Positions 42,487 to 50,699 of a DNA stretch of 64,000 bases are shown one piece after another; positions within the stretch are counted from its first letter, which is position 1; each line of letters opens with the position of its first letter. The notes under the pieces were generated by a model. The model searched no databases, was not told the DNA's origin, and saw only the letters and a list, made by a program, of their open reading frames with translations. This DNA comes from Hyphomicrobium sp. NDB2Meth4 (GTDB lineage Bacteria > Pseudomonadota > Alphaproteobacteria > Rhizobiales > Hyphomicrobiaceae), in assembly GCF_900117445.1 (NCBI RefSeq), contig NZ_FPEJ01000013.1:496001-560000 (forward strand). Reading direction: 5' to 3'. Both the position numbers and the translations under genes were made by a program.

Positions 42487-43230
42487 TCAGCTTGCGGCTT
42501 TGCTGTAGCTCGACAGCCCGCGTACGGGCCGCTGGGCAAACTGAGCCGTTGCAAGATCCGGGGGCGCCGTCGCGAGCTTGTCCTCGTGCAGCAGCCGATG
42601 CTTCTGCATGATCTTCGTCAGAAGCGCGCTCAACAGGATGCCGGCGGACCCGTTCAGCGGCTCGCCTGCGCACTCGATGAAGGCGAGGCCCTGATTGTGT
42701 GCTTCGCGGTAGCGCGCCCGTTCGACCACTGCACCAGGCAACAGACTGAAATCGGCGACTTCGACGTAAGCGCGGGCGGCCTCTTCCTCGGCGGGATCGA
42801 GCAGGCGCGACAGCGCAATGTGCAACCGTGACTTGGGCACGCCGCCTGCGCGCAGCTCGTAGAACAGCTCCATCGCGGGCTGCAGGTCATCGAACGAGGA
42901 GCCGGCGGGCTGCACTGTGAAATGGGCAACGCTGGCAATTTCCCCCGTCAGCTCAGGCGTATTGCTCGGCGCATCGACGATCAGAAGATCGCAGTCGCCC
43001 TCCCGCGTGATGGCGGAATCGACGTTCCCGTAGCGTTGCACGGCGAGGGGAGGGTAGGCGCCCTCGCGCTCACGCAGATGCTGCCATCGCGTCGAAGTCT
43101 GGTGCGTGGCATCGAGATCGGCGAGGGTGGTAATGAGGCCGCGCCGTGCGGCAACGGTTGCGAGGGCTCGGGCAAGCGTTGACTTACCAACCCCGCCTTT
43201 TCGGCTTACGAACGCGACGACGACTGTCAT
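42487..43230 (-). CDS. ParA/MinD-family ATPase (orphan)
   Basis: 247 aa. Deviant Walker A K-G-G-V-G-K-S-T at residues 11-18; L-A-D-L-D-A-T-H-Q-T and L-L-I-V-D-A-P-S-N-T-P are the switch and Walker B regions. The C-terminal third is variable. No parB, origin or chemotaxis gene is adjacent, so it is not the chromosome-segregation parA. Orphan ParA-like proteins position cargo such as chemoreceptor clusters, carboxysomes or plasmids. The cargo is unknown. Confidence 0.85.
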   Translation of the reverse strand: MTVVVAFVSRKGGVGKSTLARALATVAARRGLITTLADLDATHQTSTRWQHLREREGAYPPLAVQRYGNVDSAITREGDCDLLIVDAPSNTPELTGEIASVAHFTVQPAGSSFDDLQPAMELFYELRAGGVPKSRLHIALSRLLDPAEEEAARAYVEVADFSLLPGAVVERARYREAHNQGLAFIECAGEPLNGSAGILLSALLTKIMQKHRLLHEDKLATAPPDLATAQFAQRPVRGLSSYSKAAS

Positions 43231-43374
43231 TGTGACGCTGCCGGACTACCAAAAACAACCCGCTCGACCTATCGGGTATGATTAAAAAGCGGCAGATTGG
43301 CGGCCGCTCTTGTGGCGATCATGTGTCGCGTACTCCACTGTCGTCTCAACTCACGCCCCTCAGAGATTGATCGA

Positions 43375-44727
43375 ATGACCGAAACGAAGCTCGAAGTTCC
43401 TCACGCTGGCGAGCCGAGACCGAACGACCTCGGCGCCTTTTGGATGCCCTTCACCGCCAACCGGGACTTCAAGCGCGCCCCACGCCTTTTCGTTGGCGCC
43501 AAGGGCATGCGCTTCGTGACGGACGACGGTCGCAAGGTGCTCGACGGAACCTCGGGACTCTGGTGCGTCAACGCCGGACATTGCCGTGAACCGATTGTCG
43601 AGGCGATCCGCCGTCAGGCTGGCGAACTGGACTTCGCCGGCACTTTCCAGATGGGCCACACCAAGGCATTCGAGGCGGCAGCGCGACTTGCCGGCATCGC
43701 GCCCGCCGGCTTCAACCACGTGTTCTTCACCAACTCCGGATCGGAAGCCGTCGACACCGCACTCAAGATCGCAATCGCCTACCATCGCGCACGCGGCAAC
43801 GGCGGCAAGACCCGCCTGATCGGCCGCGAGCGCGGCTATCACGGCTCCAACCTCGGCGGGACTGCAGTCGGCGGCATCCCCGGCAACCGCCGCATGTTCG
43901 GCGCCATCGTCGCCGGTGTCGACCATCTCCGGCATACGCATGATCCTGCCCGCAACGCATTCGCACGCGGGCAGCCGGAGCACGGGGAGGAACTGGCGGA
44001 CGACCTGGAACGGCTCGTCGCCCTGCACGACGCTTCGACCATCGCTGCCGTCATCGTCGAGCCGGTGGCCTGCTCAGCCGGCGTCTACATCCCGCCCAAA
44101 GGCTACCTCCAGCGCCTGGCGTCGATATGTGCACGCAATGACATCCTGCTGATCCTCGACGAGGTGATCACCGCATTCGGCCGCCTCGGCACGCCCTTCG
44201 CGGCGGATTACTTCGGCATCAGCGCGGACATCATCACTACCGCCAAGGGCCTCACCAACGGCGCGGTGCCGATGGGCGCAGTGCTCGTCAAGGACAATGT
44301 ACACGACGCATTCATGACCGGCCCGGAGGCTGCAATAGAGCTGGCGCACGGCTACACCTATTCCGGTCATCCGCTTGCGTCCGCTGCCGCCATCGCCACC
44401 ATCGACCTGCTCCAGCGCGAAGGCCTGCTGACCCGCGCTGCCGAACTCGCACCCTATTGGCAGGAAGCCGTGCAGTCGCTCGAGGGCCTGCCTCACGTCA
44501 TTGACGTGCGCAACATCGGGCTCATCGGCGCCATCGAGCTCGCACCTCTGCCTGATGCTGCGGGCAGGCGCGCACACGCGCGCTTCCTCGAAGCGTTCAA
44601 GCGCGGCATCCTCGTGCGTGCGACGGGCGACGTCATCGCGCTCGCGCCCCCGCTCATCATCCAGAAGAACGAGATCGACGAGTTGATCAGCACGCTCGCC
44701 GGCGTCCTCCGCGACGTGCGCGATTAG
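43375..44727 (+). CDS. Class III omega-amino-acid:pyruvate aminotransferase
   Basis: 450 aa from the ATG at 43375; a longer frame upstream lacks a ribosome site. PLP enzyme fold type I: phosphate-binding N-S-G-S-E-A-V near 125, L-I-L-D-E-V-I-T-A-F-G-R near 260, and catalytic lysine K291 in T-T-A-K-G-L-T-N-G. The F-W-M-P-F-T-A-N-R start is typical of beta-alanine (omega-amino acid)-pyruvate aminotransferases, which make alanine and malonate semialdehyde. The gene stands alone, convergent with the RND gene. Confidence 0.9.
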   Translation: MTETKLEVPHAGEPRPNDLGAFWMPFTANRDFKRAPRLFVGAKGMRFVTDDGRKVLDGTSGLWCVNAGHCREPIVEAIRRQAGELDFAGTFQMGHTKAFEAAARLAGIAPAGFNHVFFTNSGSEAVDTALKIAIAYHRARGNGGKTRLIGRERGYHGSNLGGTAVGGIPGNRRMFGAIVAGVDHLRHTHDPARNAFARGQPEHGEELADDLERLVALHDASTIAAVIVEPVACSAGVYIPPKGYLQRLASICARNDILLILDEVITAFGRLGTPFAADYFGISADIITTAKGLTNGAVPMGAVLVKDNVHDAFMTGPEAAIELAHGYTYSGHPLASAAAIATIDLLQREGLLTRAAELAPYWQEAVQSLEGLPHVIDVRNIGLIGAIELAPLPDAAGRRAHARFLEAFKRGILVRATGDVIALAPPLIIQKNEIDELISTLAGVLRDVRD

Positions 44728-44734
44728 TCGTTCG

Positions 44735-47700
44735 TCAGTACGCCTCCCGCGCCTCGGCGTGCGCACCGTCATGCTGGCTCTGCAGCCTCTCTAACGGCTT
44801 GCGGCCGAACAGCAGGAATAGCGTCGGCGTCAGGAACGCATCGAGCAGCGTCGCGGAAATGAGGCCACCGAAGATCGTCACCGCTACCGGGTTCAGGATT
44901 TCCTTGCCCGGCTCGTCGGCGCCGATCATCAGCGGCACCAGTGCGATTCCCGCCGACAACGCCGTCATCAGCACCGGCCGCAGCCGCTCCAGTGTACCGC
45001 GGATAACCATCTGTGCGCCGAAATGCTCACCCTCGAACAGCACCAGGTTGATGTAATGGCTGATCTTCAGAATGCCGTTGCGAGTCGCAATGCCAGCCAG
45101 CGTGATGAAGCCGATGGCGCTTGCAACCGAGAACGGCTGCCCCGCAATCCATAGCGCCGTCACGCTTCCAATCAGCGCGAGGGGCACGTTGCCCATGATG
45201 ATCAGCGCGAGCCGCGCCGAGGTGTAGCGCGAGTAGAGCACCACGAAGATGAGCAGCAGCGACGCCGCGGAAAGAGCGCCGATGAGTGTCGAAGCTTCTT
45301 CCTGCGCCTGGAACTGCCCCTCGAGACTAGCGAAATATCCTTGCGGAAACGGGGCCGTATCGATCGCTCTGCGAATGTCGTCGACGATCCGCGCCATGTC
45401 CGATCCATCAGTGTTGGCGAACACCGCGATACGCCGCTTGCCATTCTCGCGCTGGATCTGGTTCGGCCCATCCGTCTCGAACACGTCGGCTATGGTGCCG
45501 AGCGGGATCCGCCCCGCCGGGCTCTCGATCAGCATTTCGCCGAGCGCGCGTGTGCTGCGGTCGGCGTCCGCCAGCCGGATCACCACGTCGAAGCGCTTCG
45601 ATTGATCGACGATCTGCGATACGACCAGCCCGTTCGACAACGCACCGAGTGCTTCTGTCACCTGGCTGGGATTGAGGCCATAGAGCGCTGCCTTCGCGTA
45701 ATCGACGCGCACCTGAAGCTGCGGAATGCGCACCTGCTTCTCGGTCTGCAGATCGACCACGCCCGGGATCGTCTTGAGCTTCTGTTCCAGCGTCGAGGCG
45801 AGCCCACGCAGAGTGTCGTAGTCATCGCCGTATATCTTCAGTGCAATCTGCGCCCTGACGCCCGAAAGCATGTGATCGAGCCTATGCGCAATCGGTTGGC
45901 CCACTGTAATGCTTGCCGGTAGCACCGACAGACGCTTGCGGATATCGGCCAGCACCTCCTCACGGCTGCGTGCCGACTTGCCAAGATCGATGTCGAGCTC
46001 ACTGTTGTGAACGCCCTCGGCGTGCTCATCGAGCTCTGCGCGTCCCGTTCGCCGGCCAACCGAGTGGACCTCTGGAACCTCCGCTACGATTTTCTCGGCA
46101 AGGCGCCCGATACGATCGGATTCAGCGAGGCTGATCCCCGGCTGCAGCACGACGCTGACCAGTACGGTGCCCTCGTTGAAGGTCGGAAGGAATGCGCGCG
46201 GTAGCGCAACCCCGGCAATGGCAGCGGCAAACACCGCCGCCAGCGGCACGCCGAGCACGAACACAGGCCTCGCAAAGCACCATTTGAGACCGGCTTCCTG
46301 CCAGCGCTTCAGCACCCGAACCAGGGCGCCATCATGCTCCGATAGCGAGCGCATCCGCGGCAGCAGCCAGAAGCTGAGCACCGGCGTCACCGTAAGAGAT
46401 ACGACGAGGCTGGCGAGGATTGAGACGATGAACGCGATACCCAGCGGCGTAAACAGCCGCCCTTCGATGCCTGAGAGCGCGAACACTGGCAGGAACACCA
46501 GCACGATCACCAAAGTCGCGTAGAGAATGCCCGATCTCACCTCCATGGCCGCCGAGGCGATCACATCGATCAGTGTCCGCTCGTCCTTGCTGCCGCCCGC
46601 CGCGCGGTGCAGCCCAAGCCGCCGGAAAATGTTCTCCACGTCCACCACGGCGTCATCCACCAGCGCACCGATGGCAATGGCGATACCGCCGAGCGTCATG
46701 GTGTTGATGGACATGCCCATGATCTGGAACACGATCAGCGTGGTCAGCACCGATAGCGGGATGGCCACCAGCGAGATGAAAGTCGTCTGCCAGTTGAGCA
46801 GGAACAGGAACAGCACGATGGCCACGCACACCAGCGCCTCGACCAGCACCCGCAGCATGTTCGAGATCGACGTCTCGATGAACGTCGCCTGCCTGAACTG
46901 GATGTCGCTCGCGCGCACACCTTCCGGCATCACCCGCTGCAGCTCCGGCAGCATGGTCTCGATGCGCTCGGTGATGCGCACAGTATCCGCACCCGGCTGC
47001 TTCTGCACCGCCAGGATCACCGCCGGTTTGCCGTTATGCCCGGCATCGCCGCGTTTGGTGCGTGCCGCGAAATCGACGTCGGCTACCTGATGCAGCGCCA
47101 CGACGTGGCCATCGCGATAGGCGACGACGAGATTACGCAGGTCTTCGATGCGCGTCGTGCGCGCGATATTGCGGATGAGGAATTCGCGCGCCTTGAGGTC
47201 GACGAACCCGCCACCCGTGTTGGACCCGAATTCCTTCAGCGCCTTTTCGATCGCTTCGAAGCTGACGTCGAGGCTGGTCATCCGTCGCGGATCGGGGATC
47301 ACGCGATACTGACGCACCTCTCCCCCGATTGGGATCACCTGCGCCACGCCCGGAACGGTGAGGATCTGCGGGCGTAAGGTGAAGTCGGCCAGCTCGCGCA
47401 GCTCCATCGGGCTCACCGTCTCGCTCGACATGGCGATGAGCATGATCTCACCCATCACCGAGGAGATCGGTCCCATCTGCGCCGAGACACCGCGCGGCAG
47501 TTGCTCACGCACGAGCTGTAGACGTTCCGCGATCTGCTGGCGCGCGCGATAGATCTCCACCGACCAGTCGAATTCGACATAGACGATGGACAGACCGACG
47601 CCCGAGACGGAGCGCACGCGTGAGACGCCCGGCATGCCGTTCATGGCCGTCTCGATCGGGTAGGTGACGAGCTGCTCGACTTCCTCGGGAGCAAGGCCCT

Positions 47701-47860
47701 CCGCCTCCGTCATGAGCGTGACGGTCGGCCTGTTGAGGTCGGGGAAGACGTCCACTGGAAGCTCGCGCAGCGTCATCAGGCCATAGAATGACAACGCCAA
47801 GGCGCCCACGAGAACGAACAGGCGGTGCTTCAGGCTGGAGCGGATGATCCAATCGAACAT
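44735..47860 (-). CDS. RND heavy-metal efflux pump (HME type), second copy
   Basis: 1041 aa. It starts M-F-D-W-I-I-R-S-S-L-K-H-R, then the helix V-L-V-G-A-L-A-L. V-T-Y-P-I-E-T-A-M-N-G and the TM4 motif G-I-A-I-A-I-G-A-L-V-D-D-A-V-V-D-V-E-N are HME-RND features. As in the other pump, D-F-G is absent from TM4, so Zn/Co/Cd specificity is not supported. It is 9 bp downstream of a long adaptor gene. It is clearly a diverged relative of the pump at 28740, not a recent duplicate. Confidence 0.9.
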   Translation of the reverse strand: MFDWIIRSSLKHRLFVLVGALALSFYGLMTLRELPVDVFPDLNRPTVTLMTEAEGLAPEEVEQLVTYPIETAMNGMPGVSRVRSVSGVGLSIVYVEFDWSVEIYRARQQIAERLQLVREQLPRGVSAQMGPISSVMGEIMLIAMSSETVSPMELRELADFTLRPQILTVPGVAQVIPIGGEVRQYRVIPDPRRMTSLDVSFEAIEKALKEFGSNTGGGFVDLKAREFLIRNIARTTRIEDLRNLVVAYRDGHVVALHQVADVDFAARTKRGDAGHNGKPAVILAVQKQPGADTVRITERIETMLPELQRVMPEGVRASDIQFRQATFIETSISNMLRVLVEALVCVAIVLFLFLLNWQTTFISLVAIPLSVLTTLIVFQIMGMSINTMTLGGIAIAIGALVDDAVVDVENIFRRLGLHRAAGGSKDERTLIDVIASAAMEVRSGILYATLVIVLVFLPVFALSGIEGRLFTPLGIAFIVSILASLVVSLTVTPVLSFWLLPRMRSLSEHDGALVRVLKRWQEAGLKWCFARPVFVLGVPLAAVFAAAIAGVALPRAFLPTFNEGTVLVSVVLQPGISLAESDRIGRLAEKIVAEVPEVHSVGRRTGRAELDEHAEGVHNSELDIDLGKSARSREEVLADIRKRLSVLPASITVGQPIAHRLDHMLSGVRAQIALKIYGDDYDTLRGLASTLEQKLKTIPGVVDLQTEKQVRIPQLQVRVDYAKAALYGLNPSQVTEALGALSNGLVVSQIVDQSKRFDVVIRLADADRSTRALGEMLIESPAGRIPLGTIADVFETDGPNQIQRENGKRRIAVFANTDGSDMARIVDDIRRAIDTAPFPQGYFASLEGQFQAQEEASTLIGALSAASLLLIFVVLYSRYTSARLALIIMGNVPLALIGSVTALWIAGQPFSVASAIGFITLAGIATRNGILKISHYINLVLFEGEHFGAQMVIRGTLERLRPVLMTALSAGIALVPLMIGADEPGKEILNPVAVTIFGGLISATLLDAFLTPTLFLLFGRKPLERLQSQHDGAHAEAREAY

Positions 47861-47869
47861 GATGAGCCC

Positions 47870-49576
47870 TCAGCGCACTTGGTTGAGCAACTCGGCGCCG
47901 TCAACGACGACATGGCTTCCAGCTTCGATGCCGCTCAGCACGACAATGTTGTCGCCATCGAGGGGGGCAATGCGAACCGGCTGCGGTCGGAACAGCTGCG
48001 GGCCCTCCTTCACCCACACCCTTGGCAATCCATCCGGTCCACGCACCACGGCTGCATCGGGCAGTACGATGCCGTCGACCGTCTCGCCTTGTTGAACCAG
48101 CACTTTCACCGCCGAGCCGATGACGAGCCCGTCATGCCGCTCTTCGACCTTGAACTGCAGCGGCTGTGTCTGCTGGCGGAGCGCTGGAGCGCGTCCGATA
48201 TAAGAGAGCCTGATCGAGTGCCCGTCCGGGTCGTTGGCGTAGGCGCCGTGAATGAGCGGAGCAGCGTGCTCGGCGCCGCTGATGGCTTCGATCCATAGCC
48301 TGTGCGGATCGACGATCTCGAACAGCGTTTCCCGGGTCGTCACCACCTGTCCAGCGCGCACATTGGCGACGGAAATGACACCGGCAACCGGCGCCTTGAG
48401 TGGGATCAGCTCGACGTCCTTCTGCGCCAGCACGCGTTGCTGCTCGCGCAGCGCTTCCAGTTCGGCGCGCGTGTCGTCGATTTCGCGCTGAGCGACGACG
48501 CTGGAAATCCGCGTCAACCGCGCCAGCTTCTGCTCGGCGATCCGCAGTTTGCCCGCAACGTCGGCGCGCAGCTGCTGCATGGTGCCGAGGTCGGCGATCG
48601 GAATGCTCGGAGCAAGATAGGCCAATACCTCGCCCGCTGTGACCTTCTGGCCCACATGGGAGACACCGCGTTCGGCGATCTCGATTCGCCCATCCATCGG
48701 CGCCTGCACCTGTCCAAACGAGGAAGGATCGGGAACCACAGTGCCGATCAACTCGCGACTGGGGAGCGCCTTTTTCAGCTCGGCGACAACCGTCCTCACG
48801 TGCAAGAGCCGCTGACTGGGCTTCGGGAGATGAACGTCGCCATCCGGCAAGCGTCGCGGTGTATTGGGTGCGCCAGCCGCCGCCACAGGTGCCTCGTCGG
48901 CGTGGTCATCGCCACCGTGCGCTCTCGTCGGCTCCGTCTGTGTCACCAGCATGGTGGTGGTCAGCAGCGCGAACAAAAGCGCCGTGGTTGTGCCCGGCGC
49001 ACGCGGAGAATCGATGCGCGCGCCGTCCGCCGATGTGTCAGGGACCCTGAGGGGGCGGAACGCAAATGCCAACACAAAGCCGGCTGCTGCAGCAAAAGCA
49101 GCCACCAGCCACATGAGCGGTGATGCTAATAAGGCGGCCAGAGAAACGCGACCGTCAGTAGCCTGTGCCTGCTCCGCGGCGACGTCCATCTCGCCCTCGA
49201 GCACTGCCTTCTGGCCGCTTAAGGTGATGACGAACCGCAGCGGCTTGTGCCCTGCCTCGTCGGCCCACGGTGCAGGGATCGAGTAGATTCCATTGCCGAT
49301 GCCCGTCGCCGTTCCGGCGGCGATGCCATCTGCCTTCAATTCGATCGTGGCACCGGCGACAGGTTCGTTCGTCGCTTGGCGGTCGAGATAGATCGTCAGC
49401 TTGCGATCGCTGACGGTGCCGACGAGCTCCAGCCCGTCGCCGCTCAGTTCCACCTGCGGCTGATGCTGCGCGGCAACTGGCGGTGCGTCTTCGTGTGCGT
49501 GATCGTCTCCGCCATGCGCCAACGCAGCACTGGCGAGGAGCAGCAAGCTGAGCGAGGTAACGAGAAAGCGTGTCAT
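47870..49576 (-). CDS. Long RND periplasmic adaptor with His-rich segments and N-terminal beta domain
   Basis: 568 aa from the ATG at 49576, where a signal peptide begins; ATG 49603 is an alternative. After cleavage the mature N-terminus is H-G-G-D-D-H-A-H-E-D, followed by a beta-rich domain of about 90 residues (A-G-A-T-I-E-L-K-A-D-G) and two hydrophobic helices (about 150-172 and 190-210). The His motif then occurs again (A-H-G-G-D-D-H-A-D-E). A standard adaptor (lipoyl, coiled hairpin, barrel) occupies about 245-568. The repeat suggests fusion of a second exported protein to the adaptor. It is coupled to the pump downstream. Confidence 0.85.
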   Translation of the reverse strand: MTRFLVTSLSLLLLASAALAHGGDDHAHEDAPPVAAQHQPQVELSGDGLELVGTVSDRKLTIYLDRQATNEPVAGATIELKADGIAAGTATGIGNGIYSIPAPWADEAGHKPLRFVITLSGQKAVLEGEMDVAAEQAQATDGRVSLAALLASPLMWLVAAFAAAAGFVLAFAFRPLRVPDTSADGARIDSPRAPGTTTALLFALLTTTMLVTQTEPTRAHGGDDHADEAPVAAAGAPNTPRRLPDGDVHLPKPSQRLLHVRTVVAELKKALPSRELIGTVVPDPSSFGQVQAPMDGRIEIAERGVSHVGQKVTAGEVLAYLAPSIPIADLGTMQQLRADVAGKLRIAEQKLARLTRISSVVAQREIDDTRAELEALREQQRVLAQKDVELIPLKAPVAGVISVANVRAGQVVTTRETLFEIVDPHRLWIEAISGAEHAAPLIHGAYANDPDGHSIRLSYIGRAPALRQQTQPLQFKVEERHDGLVIGSAVKVLVQQGETVDGIVLPDAAVVRGPDGLPRVWVKEGPQLFRPQPVRIAPLDGDNIVVLSGIEAGSHVVVDGAELLNQVR

Positions 49577-49727
49577 TTGAGCCGTCCGAAGCTTGAGAAG
49601 CATCGGGATCGGCGCGCCGCCAGCGCTAGCCGTCGGCGTTACGAGGACGAAAAATCGGGAGGGACTATTCGCCCGCGCACATATCGCGCCGATCCATCAA
49701 ACGCACCGCAATGCGGCGCGTGTCGGA

Positions 49728-50189
49728 TCAGGCTAAGCCGCGGGGCGGGCGGAGCGGGGGACGAGCAAGCTGGCCGTAGGGAATGGCGTAGCTGAGTTCA
49801 CGGTAGCGTGCGGCTGGTGACATGTAGGGTGGCGCAGAGGCGACCGCGGTAATGATGGCCGTGGCGGAACAGCAGTGCGCATGGACGTGCGTGCACCCGT
49901 GATCGGAACCCGGTTGCCGGTCGCCGTCGCTATGATCGTGAGCCGCGCCGACGTCCATCAGTGCACCCACGTCGGAATGCTTATGGTCGCCAGCGTCCAA
50001 ATGCTGGTGCACGAACGCGTGCGCCTCGGCAAACTGCGGCGCGTGCAGGATCGGCAGCTCTCCGCCACCCAGCATGGCGACGGCGAACAGAACGACGACC
50101 AGCAGTTGTTTCACAATCCGGTTCACGCGCTTAGCAGACCCGCATTGGCGCCATTCGTCAAGTCGCGGCCGAAGGCGACAAAGTTTCAC
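49728..50189 (-). CDS. His-rich exported protein of the metal-efflux region
   Basis: 153 aa from GTG 50189, or about 132 aa from GTG 50126, which directly precedes the hydrophobic signal (K-Q-L-L-V-V-V-L-F-A-V-A-M-L). Residues 55-110 are rich in His, Asp and Cys (H-A-F-V-H-Q-H-L-D-A-G-D-H-K-H, H-V-H-A-H-C-C). It is upstream of the long adaptor/pump pair on the same strand, recalling CzcI-like or other small metal-binding proteins of such operons. Metal binding is inference from composition. Confidence 0.7.
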   Translation of the reverse strand: MKLCRLRPRLDEWRQCGSAKRVNRIVKQLLVVVLFAVAMLGGGELPILHAPQFAEAHAFVHQHLDAGDHKHSDVGALMDVGAAHDHSDGDRQPGSDHGCTHVHAHCCSATAIITAVASAPPYMSPAARYRELSYAIPYGQLARPPLRPPRGLA

Positions 50190-50196
50190 CCTGTCA

Positions 50197-50209
50197 TTTG
50201 ACCGTCAAA
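50197..50209. promoter_or_regulatory. Palindrome between His-rich and PepSY genes
   Basis: TTTGAC (50197-50202) and GTCAAA (50204-50209) are perfect arms around one C, in the divergent gap. GACCGTCAAACTAT here also occurs at 37881-37894 upstream of a kinase gene. It may be an operator, or overlap a -35 element (TTGACC). Confidence 0.4.
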
Positions 50210-50267
50210 CTATCGTCCCCATCTCTAGGTCAGTTCGCATTCGAACACCCCATGAAAGAGGACACTC

Positions 50268-50555
50268 ATGACAATTCAAACGAAAGCCACCAGAGCCGCC
50301 ATCGCCGTCCTGACCCTCGCGGTGGCAAGCCCCGCTTTCGCCCATGGGTTCGACGATTGCACCAAGGAGCCGAAGGACAAGTGGAAGTCTCAGGCTGAGG
50401 CAGAGGCCACGGCAACCGCAGCCGGCTACACCGTCACTAGGTCGAAAGTCGAAGGCTCTTGCTACGAGGTCTACGCCAAGGACAAGGACGGCAAGAAGTT
50501 CGAGCTTTTCTACAATCCGGTGGATTTGTCTCTCGTGAAAAAGCACGACGACTGA
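50268..50555 (+). CDS. Exported PepSY-like small protein
   Basis: 95 aa. Signal peptide at about 1-25 (A-S-P-A-F-A-H). The mature part, with W-K-S-Q-A-E-A-E-A-T-A-T-A-A-G-Y-T-V, G-S-C-Y-E-V-Y-A-K-D-K-D-G-K-K-F-E-L and F-Y-N-P-V, matches the PepSY pattern of an alpha helix followed by strands. Such proteins are often linked to peptidase inhibition or to metal-responsive two-component systems. Two cysteines may pair. Confidence 0.8.
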   Translation: MTIQTKATRAAIAVLTLAVASPAFAHGFDDCTKEPKDKWKSQAEAEATATAAGYTVTRSKVEGSCYEVYAKDKDGKKFELFYNPVDLSLVKKHDD

Positions 50556-50653
50556 GTTCGTCACGAGGCGGCGGCAGTGGCCTATTAAGGGTGTGTCTAC
50601 AGTTGACGCCCCTCAATGCCATGGAGGCAGGTTTGCCCTCATGACAAGACTAA

Positions 50654-50676
50654 GGGTGGCGCACGGCGCGCCACCC
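50654..50676 (+). promoter_or_regulatory. Hairpin upstream of the acyl-CoA ligase/GNAT gene
   Basis: GGGTGGCGC (50654-50662) and GCGCCACCC (50668-50676) are perfect 9-bp arms with a five-base loop. It ends 23 bp before the GTG start and has no T-run, so it may act in the leader or as an operator. Confidence 0.4.
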
Positions 50677-50699
50677 GAGCCCGCAACCCCGCATGTGCC

